A program made the translations under genes and the position numbers. Under the pieces are notes generated by a model. It was not told where the DNA came from. It saw only the letters and a list, made by a program, of their open reading frames with translations, and did no database searches. Below are positions 46,375 to 58,611 of a DNA stretch of 64,000 nucleotides, piece by piece; positions within the stretch are counted from its first letter, which is position 1, and each line of letters starts with the position of its first letter. This DNA is from Amphiura filiformis (taxonomy: Eukaryota; Echinodermata; Ophiuroidea; Amphilepidida; Amphiuridae): NCBI RefSeq assembly GCF_039555335.1, contig NC_092641.1, forward strand, positions 37,162,548-37,226,547, read 5' to 3'.

Positions 46375-46920
46375 GTATAGAAATCGCCATGGTAGGTTGA
46401 ATCCACAGCCACCCATGACCATTTTATTCGGACCTTATGAGATGCATATTATTAGCGAAGTGACCTGACTAAGGCTACTGACATAGACGGGGTAATTGAT
46501 TTCTCGCTCTGTGAGCAAGCTTGTATACGACATTGCGGTCAATGGTTATACTCTCTCCACTTGAGTGAGTGCCGCTATAGCCTACTGCGTACTGTAGTCC
46601 ATACAAGACCAACGCAATATAAAATTGAGAGTCTTGGTCAAATTTTGAGTTCAAAGCGCACGGCCAATTTTCAAAGCGCACGCTAACGACTATAATATCT
46701 GTTCAACACGTATTTTCAAGTGTATGAGACCACATCTGGTTTCTTGAGAAAAATTCATTTACGGGAGATATTCATCATTTTCTAACTCAGTATCCGAAGA
46801 TTTTCGTCTGATATCAAAATCGTGCATAGCAATTCACGTGTATCGATCCCGTGTATTCATTTTAATGTCACTGCTGCACCAACTAATTATTAGCCAGGCG
46901 ATGTCGGTGTGAACCGTTGA
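46375..46920. repeat. Local dispersed repeat, copy 1
   Basis: A roughly 500-bp sequence running from ccatggtaggttgaatccac through actaacgactataatatctg and acgggagatattcatcat to agccaggcgatgtcggtgt. Related copies are at about 47700-47990 (direct) and 50490-50945 (inverted). The copies share order but differ by many substitutions. Confidence 0.7.
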
Positions 46921-47297
46921 TCTTGAAGTTCTAGTCCGGCATCAATACAAAAGTCTCGGTACAACAGGGTTAAAAATCCAATTTAAAGCTGGTCACTTTT
47001 CCATTATCCTTTATAAAACATGTCCACGCTTCGTCCTTTGCACAAGTGAATGTCTTGGTAGACCTCTACCATGGCTACGCCCATAGCAGCTCGCCGGAGT
47101 GCAGTCAAATGCACCGCGCGGCGGGCTGGATGCAAACTCTTGAAAAGTTACATTTTCATCAAAATATCGTCCTCCAATAGCACTGGCAGCAAGAGGTAAA
47201 TTACCAGGATCTTAGCCGGATTCACTCCACCATATGTGGCGATTAAAAGTTGAAACCACAGGGGAAGAATTAAGCTCAAATGGATGACTCCGCTTAC

Positions 47298-47434
47298 TCG
47301 CTTCGGATAGATCTCAGGAGCACATTTTATTCGTGTTTCACATTTTAGACCAGAAGTAAGAACTGCCTCGATGATCCCTTTTTCCCAGGGAGCACCGCTC
47401 AGGAAGGGAGGAGGCGTAAGACCGTATCTCCACA
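47298..47434 (-). pseudogene. Truncated duplicate of the 45949-46161 exon
   Basis: Nearly identical to the upstream copy from the WRYGLTPPPF segment to the GTAAGC donor; one visible coding difference turns Val into Leu. The first 26 codons are absent because similarity stops at 47434. The open frame runs on beyond the donor as a hydrophobic stretch, which is probably fortuitous. Confidence 0.4.
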
Positions 47435-47689
47435 ATAGTTTTTAAATGCATAGTAGGCTGAAGGACATCCGACTAAGGCTAATGACATTAGCCTGTGACT
47501 GACCTCTGTACGGTCAGCGAGCATACATTCGCCATTGTCATATGCTTAGGCCTATATAGACTGTCTCTACGATAGTCTCCTACACAGCCAGTTTGTGTCA
47601 GTCGGTCTGACACTCGTCGATCCTGTATGTTCGTGATAGCCACATATAGTCTGGCCTGAGACTACCTCCACGAGGTTCTACGCTGCGCT

Positions 47690-47995
47690 ATTTAAAATCT
47701 TGAATTTTGGTCACTTTTTCAGCTCAAGACGCAAGCTACTCTCTCAAAGCGCAAACTAACGACTATCATATCTGTTCAACACCTATTTTCAAGTGTATGA
47801 GACCACATCTGGTTTCTTGAGAAAAAATCATTTACGGGAGATATTCATCATTTTCCAACCCGGTATCCGAAGATTTTCGTCTGATATCAAAATCGTGCAT
47901 AGCAATTCACGTGTATCGATCCCGTGTATTTATTTGAATATCTCTGCTGCATCAAATAATTATTAGCCAGGCGATGTCGGTGTTCAACGTTGGTT
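47690..47995. repeat. Local dispersed repeat, copy 2
   Basis: Matches copy 1 from actaacgactatcatatctg to agccaggcgatgtcggtgt with clear divergence at both ends. Same orientation as copy 1. Confidence 0.7.
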
Positions 47996-48529
47996 GAAAC
48001 CAAATTATAGGGGTGCAACTTACTATCGGTTTTAGTTTCATTGGTTATTTCTGCACCATTTACCGTGATCAGTGGCCGTGATGCCTATTATATAGGGCCT
48101 ACATATCCAGATTCTCATTGACGGTTTACTACCGCGGCAGATTACCTTATATTTGCGGTGACACGCGGTCAATCAGGTCGAGTATAGCCCATGTATTCCA
48201 ACCGTTCACGGTACCTATGAATATTAATTAACTAGCATGTGACGTATTTACCAACTAAGGACGTACATGTAGTATCTATCACTTGTTTCGACGAATACAA
48301 CAAGAGTACAATCACTTTAAACATGTTAAATAGAATATTAGAAAATTTATGGGTAGGCCAATTTGCCGGTTATCCCGTAAAATTTGTTGTTTTGTACGGG
48401 ATAACCGGATAATTTGCTGCCAGTGGTTTCCCCCGCGTACTTTTACGGGGGACCAGTCAAATTACGGAATTTAATTGTACTTTGTGTGTTTAAGCAGGAT
48501 TAAGTGGGAGTTAGTGATACCAGTGATGT
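47996..48529. other. Non-coding spacer
   Basis: Nothing recognised beyond a tandem-like gggataaccgg phrase near 48370-48412. Confidence 0.35.
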
Positions 48530-48670
48530 ATCGTTCGAGTCCGGACTCGGACTCGAGTCGGACTCGAGACCCCTTTTTGTTGGACTCGGCAAAAAGACTC
48601 GGCTCGGCTCGGACACGGACACAAAAGGACTCGGACTCGAAACCGAGTCCGGTCCGAGTCCAGTCCAATT
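48530..48670. repeat. GGACTCG-rich repeat, copy 1
   Basis: Dense ggactcg, gactcgag and ctcggctcgg motifs, with ccctttttgttggactcggc and cacaaaaggactcgg phrases shared with the copy at 50155-50350. It contrasts sharply with the AT-rich surroundings. Confidence 0.75.
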
Positions 48671-48758
48671 AAATCCATGTAAAATGTGAAATGATTATCT
48701 AAAAATGTCAAAATAGATCTCAAATTTGTTGACTTTACTTATTTGTGACCGTACAGCA

Positions 48759-48967
48759 CGAATGAGCCGTAAATGTCCTCAATTGTATTCTGAGTTACAG
48801 TGTAAAATGGGCATGAAGGTCGTATTCATAGGTACCTCAATTTGGTGCTACGTGTACCTCATTTAATGAGATACACGTAGCACCAAATTGAAATACCTAT
48901 GAATATGACCTTCATGCCCATTTTACACTGTAACTGAATACAATTGAGTGACATTTACGGCTCATCG
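48759..48967. repeat. Near-perfect foldback with 100-bp arms
   Basis: 48759-48864 and 48867-48967 are reverse complements with only a few mismatches, meeting at tcatttaatga with almost no loop. Outer ends are cgaatgagccg and cggctcatcg. Confidence 0.9.
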
Positions 48968-50154
48968 TCTATTTTAACCATTTTCCAAATTAATTGGGGG
49001 CTGTCAAATCTGTGATCTGTCATATATCCTACATATCCACCAAATTATTTAGATTTATCTGTCACTTAGCAGAATCATATTACATGTATTGTTATCATTT
49101 AAAATGAAATAATTGATAATTAATTACATGTAAATGCATAATTTTATTAAATATTTGCACTATAAAAAATATCGAAGAGTTCTTTCATGGAACTTTCCAA
49201 TCATATTAAAACTCTTGAAAGAGAGAAACATGCACACTGGACCCTACATCTCAGCTCCCACTCAGTAAATTGGTACTCAAACATAGGCAGGGTGCTGTAG
49301 TTTGTGTGTGCTCACTACTCACTGGCACTGCACATTTGTGTGGGACAATTTTGAAAAGATGTTTAGAATTAATGGTGAATTTCTGCTCGTATTATTATTA
49401 TTATGACGATGATGATAACGATGATGACGAAGGTGATGATGATGATGATGATGATGACGATGATGATGATGTTATTTTTATGTAATGTATTTGAATATAT
49501 TGCAATTCATTTACATGACTTGTATGCTTCTCTAGTCTCTGGGTGCAAGAGTTTACATGTAGTGTGCCACACGCACACAAATATCCCCACATGACTGCTG
49601 TCTGATACAGGTGATCTGATGATCTGATACATGTAGATTTTACCTTCAGGAGTTACATGTACCATTGTGTGTATGGCTGGTTGGTTGACTTGGGTTGAGT
49701 CCTTGAAATGTCAACTGTGTGAGGTGCACTGGGGTGGGGTTTGGTGGGGTGGGGTTTGGTAGGGTGGGAGAGTATAGGGAGAGTGGTGTGTGGTGTGGTG
49801 TAGTGAGTGAGTGACCTTTGACCAATGACCTTGTTTTTCTACAATTTTATCATCAAAATGCCATAAAATTATGTGGAATCTTTGACATTTTTTTTTTCAG
49901 CAAATTTGTATTGTAAATTTTTAAATTAGAAACAAAATATAAAATTTTGCTCCATTTCTTATGATCCATTTTTTCAAAATGTTATACCAAATGACCCCCT
50001 TCTTTCAAAATTTTTATACCCAATTACCCCTTTTTCAATTTGTTATACCCAATGACCCATTTTTATACAAATTTTCCCCTACTAAGCAATGCCAGTAGGC
50101 AGATATACATGTCACATTAAAGTTGAATGACCCCCCACCGAGAATGGACTCTGA
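48968..50154. other. Spacer with (GAT)n microsatellite
   Basis: 49398-49470 is a (gat)n tract with variants. 49730-49810 is rich in ggtgtggtg/ggggtttgg runs. No gene. Confidence 0.6.
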
Positions 50155-50350
50155 CCGAGTCGGACTCGAGCCGGACTTCGAGTCCGGACTCGCGTCTTAT
50201 TTTGTTGGACTCGGACTTGGCTCGGACTCGGGACCACGGACTTGGACTCGAGTCCGGACTTCGGACACTAAAAGGACTCGGACTTGGCTCGGACTCGGAT
50301 ACAACTGGACTCGGCTCGGCTCGGACTCGGACAAGCTGGACTCGGGTACA
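50155..50350. repeat. GGACTCG-rich repeat, copy 2
   Basis: Same motifs and order as 48530-48670, longer. Open frames over it are compositional artefacts. Confidence 0.75.
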
Positions 50351-50489
50351 AGTCTGAGTGATACACGTGGGTTTGCAGTATATACATGTAGATGTGTGTG
50401 TGGGTGTGGAGGTAGGTATAGTGGTTCACACCGACATCACATGGTTTTAAATAATTACATTGTACAGCAGAGACACTAAAATCAATACT

Positions 50490-50945
50490 CGGGATCGATA
50501 CACGTGAATGTGCTATGTACGATTTGATACTCAGACGATAAATCTTTGGATACCGGGATAGAAAATGATGAATATCTCCCGTATTTTTTTTTATTCTAAA
50601 GAAGCCATATCTTTTTGCTTGCACTTGAATATATGTGTTAAAAGGATATGATAGTCGTTAGCTTGCGTATTGAGAAAGAACCGTGCGTATTGAGCTCAAA
50701 AACTGACAAAAATTCTGATTTTATATGTGCGAACTATAGCAGCGTAGGCCACTCGTGGAGGCAGTCTAAAAGCAGATGACCTCATGACGTATACCATGCT
50801 CACTCACACACACAGAGGTTAGTCACCAGGCTATTGTCAATAGCCTTAGTCGGATGTCCCTCGGCCCATTATGCGTCTCAAAACTATTAAACAGGTCGGA
50901 ACAAAATGGCCATGCGTGGCTGTGGATTTAACCTACCATGGCGAT
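50490..50945. repeat. Local dispersed repeat, copy 3 (inverted)
   Basis: Reverse-complement relative of 46375-46870: gggatcgatacacgtgaat, atgatgaatatctcccgta and ggatttaacctaccatggcg appear in the opposite order and orientation. Confidence 0.7.
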
Positions 50946-53261
50946 TTCTGCCATGACGATATCGAGGCGATGACACTGTGAGGTTCTCCGCACAAAAAGC
51001 TGTTTTGATTACGGCTGGTTCCCGTAAAATTACGGGAAATTTCGAAATAATACCACACCCTCATCCACAACTCGCCTTCCGCCCTTGACAACAACTCGCC
51101 TTTCGCCCTTGACCACAATTTTCAGTGACTCGCCCATTCCGTAACTCGCTTTTTATCCATCCCCGTTAATACGTCACCTACTTAATTATTCATAGGTACC
51201 TTGAAAGGTTGGAATACATGAGATATCGGTCAATTTATGCGTTCCAAATCGATAATCTATGATGATTCTGAGAAATCGACCCTCTCAGGCTCAGCTCCAC
51301 GGGCTCAACTCTTGTACGACTGTATGAATAAAGGTAACCATGGTAACAACCTTTACCTTTTGGTTTACCTTTTGGAACACCCACCAAAAAAAACCTGATT
51401 TTGCTAGATCCCGCGGGATCAAAGTATTCTGGTAGGCCTAATAACATAAATGAACACTTTTATGAGGCGAGGTGCAAATGCCAGTGGCCAACCTTTTTCT
51501 TTATTAGTATCGAATTCATGTGAACTATAGGCCTACCTGATACATCCAATCTCATACAAAATTATTGCATGTTGGAAGTAGCCTACTATAAACATATTTA
51601 ATACTAGGCCTACTAGCTATTAGGCCCCTACTTATAATTTTGTTAAACAACCTGGTGCTATATTTAACAAAATTAACATGTTTAATGACTCGACTGCCGA
51701 CGGTGAGTGCATGAAAACCCTGCATGAAAAATTGCGGCACTGTTCATGTTCAAAACAACGTCACGAGTTTACAGCGTACAGCGTGGAAGTTTCATGTGTG
51801 TGTATTTGTATAGGCCTAGTATTTAGTACTAGTAAGTAATTTTCGTTGATAAACAAATCACAATACACACAGACATTTAATATAGGAAATATTTCTGTAC
51901 AAACGTAATCGACATCAGACACAAACATCCATTATTGTTCCTGTGACTTAAAATTAGTAACTTTCATCATAGACCCTCTTCCTTCTATAGTCTATGCTTT
52001 CATGTATATATTTTATTTTACTTAAGAACTTACTTACGTCGGCGATGTTCTAAGCCGGGTGCCTGAAGAAAAAGCCACTTGTGCAAGTTTTAACGTTAAA
52101 GAGCTTTCAAGCAGTGATCTTGTTGAAATCTATTGTGCACACAAATGCAGGTTAATGTTTTACAGGGACGCACTATTACACTTCAAGGGGGGTGGGGGTA
52201 GAAAAGCTTACAAAGTTAGGGTCGGGGCAAATTTTTTTATTTAAAAGGCGCCGCACCTGTTCACACTTCGCGGCAAGCCGCTCGCAGTGCGAGCTATCGC
52301 TCACACATAAATATACAACTTTTGATCAGAAATTGGGAAAAGCTCGCCCCCCCCCGCCGAACGCCAATGGCTATTTTATAATATCAAAATAAAATTGAAC
52401 ATTTGATTTTACAGCCGTTTTCCGGCCAAATTTCGTTAAAATGTAAAAAAAAACCAATATCCATAATATAAAAATTCAACTTCTGAAATTTTGCTTGAGC
52501 AAACGCGCAGCATAAATCAAATGCGCGTGGAGAACATGAGACAAATCATTTGGGGGGGGGGGGGCTATAACACAACATTTAATTTTTTTAAAGAATATCA
52601 CATAGCCTATTTATATTGATACATGTAGTTTATGATCAGATTGCCTACAAACATAGACCATCTAAAGGTCATCACGTTTTACTGTTTGTTATCATAAGTC
52701 AATAAGGTCGCAGATAATAATAAAGACCCATTCAGTGATCCCAGTGAAAAGAATAAAATTGTTTATAAATTGCTTAAAAGTGAAGGGTAAGTCATTCAAA
52801 TTGTCATTTGGTATTTTTGAAATGACAAATTTGGCAAAAAACGAAGAGAACAACAGTACTGACGAAGTTGAAGCCCCATTTAAATATACATGTAACTAAT
52901 TTAGATATCTTAGATACTGTCAGTATCTAAATTACAGATTCGTGTAAAATGTCTTATTTTATCTAAGCTGAACCACTCGCAGGCTATGTTAGCACATCTA
53001 TGACAATGACAAAGGTACCAAAATCTGAATTTTGATGATTTTTACGATCGTCCGGATGAGCAAATCACTTAATGGGCCTTTAATCATGTTAATTATTGTC
53101 GGAAGATTGAGGGCAAAGTTTTACAGTAGCCATACCAGGGAGTTTATCAGAAGCACTGTCTTTTGTGGGGGCTTGGCACTTGGACATTTTTGAAGTCAAC
53201 ACTTTTTTGACTCCCCAGAGAACCTGAAACGTTTTTGACTCCCCTCCCCCCCCCCGACATA
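50946..53261. other. Intergenic DNA, no gene recognised
   Basis: Several G-tract patches (52180-52200, 52550-52565) and ordinary AT-rich DNA. No splice-bounded coding segment could be supported. Confidence 0.4.
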
Positions 53262-53779
53262 GGGGAGACTGGGGTAATTGTGGCCCCCTTTTTTGCATTT
53301 TTACCATGTAATTCTTTAAGTATGAACTGAAGAAGTAAAATTTCTGCATGAGTGGATAGAGGCAATAGGTAGGCCTACCTATGTGATAAATATAATTTGA
53401 AAATATATTACAATTTGTATAATAATTAACATAATGTTAATTAGTTTTAGGGGCCACAATTAGGCTACCCCGTGCGTTGGGGTAATTGTTGCCCCGAACA
53501 AAATAAAGAATTTTAAAGGGTAATGTGAATCCAATTCCTCCTGATAACAATTAATAACATGTTTTATTGTATAGAGCTATATACTCGTATGCGTACATGA
53601 TTATTAAGCTCAATATGCCAGTATGCATAACAGCAATATAGCATAAACCCATGGCCATGACCTTTGACCTCTGTTTGATGACCTTTGACCTTGGATGACA
53701 TTAATTGATTAATTAATGTATTTATTTAACTGACCATTTCTTTCTTCATTTAAAGGGTTAGTATAATGCAATCACCAGT

Positions 53780-54981
53780 TTAAGGGGGTACTACACCCAT
53801 TGATTTTTTTTTGCATTTTGTGAAGAAATTACAAAAAAAAATTAGACAAAGTGGTATGCAAAATGAAGGGGCAAATCTACTCGTTTTATTGGTGGCATCG
53901 GTATCAACGTAGCTTACATGCTTTTAAAAGTAGAAGCCAAAAGGTGGTACATCACTGATGATTTAAATTCACTTCATTTTGGAAAGCTTACTATCAACGG
54001 ATTTCGTTAAAATTTTGGATATGTGTTGCTAACACGTTAGGGAAATAAAGTTGATATGTAAAATGGGAATAAGTGGTTCCTGATTTCTTTTCTAACTTCA
54101 TGAACTTGGTGCTCCACAACTATCAAAAAGGAACTGGTTAAAATGCTTCTATTTTCAATGTTGAGCTATATTTTGTATTTTTAACTTGCGACATTATTTC
54201 ACTGAAACTTAATTAAGCCACAGGTAACAGGTTACCACAACCATACTGCAGCAATGTTGAAAAAATTGTATTTCTTGTCACCTATACCACCATATTGGGT
54301 AGTTTTCCGTAAGCTTAACTTTTGTGATTTTGGTAACTATTTTATATTTATTTGTGAAATCCATCTCAACTAGGCATTCTAAAATGTACTCACCATTTAC
54401 ATCCCAAGGTATATTAGTATATCCACCTTGCACTTCTCGATATATATATCCAGTTAAAGACAGAATATCAAAATTATTCCTCATTATGATATCACAGACT
54501 CTTACATGTGTATTCAAAATTGATGCTTAAATTTGACCTGAACCAATTGACCTATAACCTGACATACGGTGACCTAATAGCCTTTTCTTCTCCTTACAAC
54601 ACATTGACTAATGACTATGCATCCATTGTGTAAGTGTTTATTTAATTTATTCAGTGTTATATATTTTGCATGCACCACTATAGATTTTCTATAGTATAAC
54701 AAAGGATTTAATGTATTCTATTCATGTACCCTACTTGAACATGTTCAATAGAATAAATTATGGTTTGTTATGAAACACGCATCTGAGTTACTAGGATACA
54801 CAGTAAACAAAAAATATATAGGGCTAAAATGACTTACTACAATGGTGTAAAAGCACTTTTTTCTTTTTTTTTTTCATTTTTTTTAAATTTCACATGATCC
54901 GTGCATATATCGCCTAGCTATAAATGAAAAAATATTTTTTTAGACCAATCAAACCAATATATGGGTGTAGTATGCCCTTAA
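53780..54981. mobile_element. TTAA-flanked inverted-repeat element, 1.2 kb
   Basis: The left end TTAAGGGGGTACTACACCC and right end gggtgtagtatgcccTTAA are inverted and both finish in TTAA, the duplication used by piggyBac and Kolobok transposases. No coding sequence is seen. Same end family as 60698-63280. Confidence 0.75.
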
Positions 54982-55322
54982 GTCCAACCCAGCTGATATA
55001 CATGTAGGATACTTTTTCACCCCGTTGACGCCATATGACCTTTGAACCCGGAATACAAGTACATACATTTCAGTGCCACTAGAATGCATCAGAGCTATTT
55101 ATAGATGAGCAAAGAGTGCACACAGGATGACACTGTGGATTTTGGATAAAACAAAAATTCACATTTTCACCGATTTGAGCCAAAGTCTTTACCGATTTCA
55201 ACCAAATGTGACCTCCGCATTCCCCTCGCATCAAGGATTCCACCCACCGAGTTACAGCCCTATCGGACCAAGTTTTAAACGCGCACATAAAAATAACAGA
55301 TGTGGAAATAGCCCAGGGGCAC

Positions 55323-55638
55323 AGGGGGGTCACTCCCATTGTGGCATGTACACCATCCGCGATAATGAAAACGCGTAAAAAGGGTCGGTTTTTCGTGGGT
55401 AGGCACGATACGCGCGTATCGTGTTTAGGGTGTCAAAAACAAGAAAAATGGGAAAAAAGGGTAGCAAAATTGCAATTGCTAAATACGCGGAAATGAAATT
55501 TAGGGTATGAAATTTGATGTAAGGAATAAAATCCCTGTTTAGGGTATCGTTTTAGCCAAGGGTTAAATCCTTGTTTAGGGTGCTTTTCAAATGTTGATTA
55601 TCGCGGATGGTGTACAGGCCACAATGAGGGTGACCCCC
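55323..55638. mobile_element. Foldback/MITE with 43-bp inverted ends
   Basis: 55323-55366 and 55597-55638 are inverted repeats built on gtacaccatccgcgataat. The interior repeats tttagggt phrases and has no gene. Confidence 0.75.
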
Positions 55639-56461
55639 GTGAGGGCAGGGGTATACATGTATAAACTGACCAGCAGATACCAGTTGTAGTCAGGGACGGA
55701 TTTAAGCGGTGGCCCTGCGTCAGTGGATTTTGCGTCGGGCCAGTAAACTTCCAACAATGCTGGCCCGGCGGGCCACTAGATTTTTGAGCCTGATATAACA
55801 CTTACATATATAAACCAGAGTCAGGATGTAGGTATCATTTATGCCTCAAATCGCTAATTTATTGTAAGATCAGTGCAGAGTAGGTTTGATATGAAAATGG
55901 GAAGTTGGAACAAATTACTATACACCTGATCCGTGAACTGTGTCTTTTTGAAAGACTCTTCTTGTTTTAAAATAAAATTGTTATATCAATGGGAACTGTT
56001 ATGATTACCTTTCATGTCAAACGCATACAAAATAGTCAGTGATGCAACAATAAGTACCACCCCTATGAATAAAAAGTGGACTTGCCACTTTTTGTGATTT
56101 CGCTCCACTAAATAGACCTCCCTCGTAAAATTGTTTAATGCTATTTTAGAATAATTTTTTTCACCAAACAGTAGCATAAGAGTCCACTCTTTAACAAAGT
56201 TATTCACCTTGACCAAAGCTTAGTATAAACAGTAGCATAAAGACCACTCTTTAACAAAGTTATTCACCGTGACCAAAGCGGGGACCAAAGCTTTAATAGT
56301 ATAAAGACACGTTAGACCCGCGTTAGACACCCTGATAAAGACAAAGGGGCCACATTTACCCCGGGCCACAATTACCCAGTCTCCCCAACAAAACTTTTTG
56401 ACATCCCCTTTCCAAGAGGTTAAAAACAACACCATTTGAGCAGTGGCGAACTCAATCATGA

Positions 56462-56472
56462 TTGAAATAAAA

Positions 56473-56551
<79 letters not shown>

Positions 56552-56590
56552 ACCTAAATAAATTTATAAATAAATAAATAAATAAATACT
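56462..56590. repeat. (AAAT)n microsatellite
   Basis: About 30 taaa/aaat units, slightly interrupted near 56552-56565. Confidence 0.95.
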
Positions 56591-56696
56591 TGTTTGTATG
56601 TACATTTACGCCTATTTCCTTTGCAAATGCACATAGGCCTATTTCCTTTGCAAATGCACAGAATGCAAATTGCAATATATTTTTTAATATATTACA

Positions 56697-56755
56697 ATTT
56701 TACCATATTGGAAGCTTCAATGTTTAAAAACATTGAAGCTTCAATATGGTAAAAT
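56697..56755. repeat. Perfect 59-bp palindrome
   Basis: attttaccatattggaagct and continuing to the centre at ttaaa, followed by its exact complement. Arms are about 27 bases with a tiny loop. Confidence 0.92.
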
Positions 56756-57544
56756 CATTTCTATCATAAACTTATTCTGTCGCCAAAAGGTGCTGAGACT
56801 TGTTTCCAACCATTGATCTCAAAAAGAAATCTACGCCACTGATGGTTTCCCGTCCATATCAAAAACAACGATATTTGTCAACAAATTTGAAATAGTTTTC
56901 ACCGCGACACATTTATTGTACGGCGGTGTACATGCATGCGTCATCTAGTATTCCAAAATCTGTAATTTTCCATTTAATTGAGCAATATGAAAAACATCTG
57001 CTCATCTTAGCCATATAAACACGGTATCTGTTTTTACCTAGCTGGGGGGGTTTACACCCCCAGCTAGGTATTATAATCGTTTGGTTCTTCCGCTGGCAAC
57101 AAACTATTGTAATCTTCTGGTGTTCTTCCGCTGGCAACAAAGTTAGTACGAGGAACCCATACCGTAGTAGCTCTGCACAATAGGTAGATAGATAGGGCAG
57201 CACCAATACGAAAATGTCATACCGATAAATGATGTGTCTGTTTTGCCTGTTATTAAGTTTGTGTTGCGAACTACAACAAAGTGAAATTGCACATGTTCTT
57301 TTGCTCATCTATCAGGGCACAGTTCTTGAACCCCAATATATTTGTATATTCATTGAATAACCTTTGACAAAAAAAAAAAAAAAAAACTCATACCCTGTTC
57401 TCAAAATGCAATTATCATCTGTTCGTCATCCAAGCCCAGGAATGTGTGTATGAGAGGATTGATGGCTAATATGATTTTGGAAGGGCTCAGTGGGAATTGA
57501 AAGGTTATTGCAAAACACTTGAATAATAGTGACAGTGATTGGTG
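56756..57544. other. Intergenic DNA with a G/C-tract hairpin
   Basis: 57040-57071 is an imperfect palindrome, acctagctggggggg facing cccccagctaggt, near tandem copies of ttcttccgctggcaacaaa (57087, 57123). No gene. Confidence 0.5.
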
Positions 57545-58611
57545 TACACTCTAAATTAGAAAGACTTAAAATATTAGTTGAGACTTGTAAATTTTAAGTC
57601 TTTAAGATTTATTTTACGCGGGGTTGGATTTAAATTTTACTTTTGGGATCGGGAAATGAAAATCTATTTTAAATCTTTCGAAAGACTTAAACATTAAACC
57701 AATCACAACGCGATGGTGCGTGCACGTGATCAAATCGAAACGTTTTCCTGGACTGCTCAGCCGCCATCTTTCTTTTGCGATTTTGTGTGGTGGCGAGCGA
57801 ATGAATGAAGTGATATGGACGAATTTGTTTTGCAGAATGGCATCACAAATGCTGTAATTGCCAATGTCAGTGACTATATCTTCCATGAAAAAGCTTACAT
57901 TGTTGTGCACGAAGGGCCAATGTGAACATTATCTTCAATCGCCAAGGTAGTAGTCTGTGCTTCTGCTGTATAAGCTTACCTATACACATAATATAATTTA
58001 TAAATGGGTAAGCTTATTTCCATGAAGGATCACACTCGGCCACTGCAGTGACACTGGAATTATCATGGCACTGCAGACTATTGCTTGAGCTTTATGAAAG
58101 AAGTAGTCCTGACTTGGTATTACTTCTGTGAATAGACGTATTACTTGATAAGAAGTCACACAGACTTGTATTTAATATCGATATTTAAATCCCCATAAAG
58201 ATTTATATTATTTTGAAAAAAATCCCAGATATGCTTAAAAGTAAATCTTAAAGGACTTGAATATTAAATCCAATGGACTTGCTGTCACTTGCATTTTTAA
58301 TCTTTCAAAGATTTGACATTTTAAGTCTAAGGATAGTCTTATTTTTTAATCCAAAGGTTTTGTCACTGATTACAGTCCGCCTTGGATTTAACAATTAAAT
58401 CTTTTAAACTTGAATATAAGTCTTTGAAGTATTAACATTTGCTCTTTGTAGATTTAAACTTTAAATCTGAAAGGTTTTTTTTTTAAATCCCTGTGGGACT
58501 GAAATTTATAAAACTTTGTAAGGACTTATTTTAATCCTATATTGATTGGTCCCTAAGTTTTGAAAGTAAGTTTTTTTGATTTGAATTCAAATCCCTGTAA
58601 TTTAGAGTGTA
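57545..58611. mobile_element. Inverted-repeat element with many AAGTCTTT-like subterminal motifs
   Basis: TACACTCTAAATTA at 57545 is matched by taatttagagtgta ending at 58611. Inside, aaagactt/aagtcttt and gatttaaa-type motifs recur in both orientations, a pattern seen where transposases bind several subterminal sites. No clear target duplication. Confidence 0.6.
57814..57924 (+). CDS. Short ORF inside the inverted-repeat element, possibly a captured or residual exon
   Basis: ATG at 57814 opens 36 codons, MDEFVLQNGITNAVIANVSD and on to VVHEGPM, closing at TGA. It is preceded by gccgccatctttc, a YY1-like core-promoter string, in the only CpG-rich part of the element. About 25 bases after the stop is a possible donor, CAAG|GTAG. 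Codon use looks more coding-like than the flanks, but no family is recognised. Confidence 0.3.

Larger units (their letters stand above)
53262..56386. mobile_element. Candidate 3.1-kb inverted-repeat element
   Basis: ggggagactggggtaattgt at 53262 is matched by acaattacccagtctcccc ending at 56386, a 24-bp inverted repeat with one gap. A second ggggtaattgt-gcccc copy sits inside the left end near 53480. No transposase was recognised and no target duplication is obvious, so the pairing may be of two separate copies. It encloses the elements at 53780-54981 and 55323-55638. Confidence 0.45.

Noticed and set aside
47148-47435. Two-helix membrane protein
   Set aside because: The hydrophobic part lies after a good splice donor, and the other copy has a stop there, so it is probably intron read-through.
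49270-49594. Asp- and Met-rich open frames
   Set aside because: Readings of a (GAT)n microsatellite with no splice or conservation support.
48471-50357. Asp/Ser/Arg-rich ORFs over the GGACTCG patches
   Set aside because: All six frames are open because of the biased repeat; no start, splice or domain evidence.
56220-56675. Membrane-like Phe/Ile/Leu-rich ORF
   Set aside because: Mostly a reading of the (AAAT)n tract.
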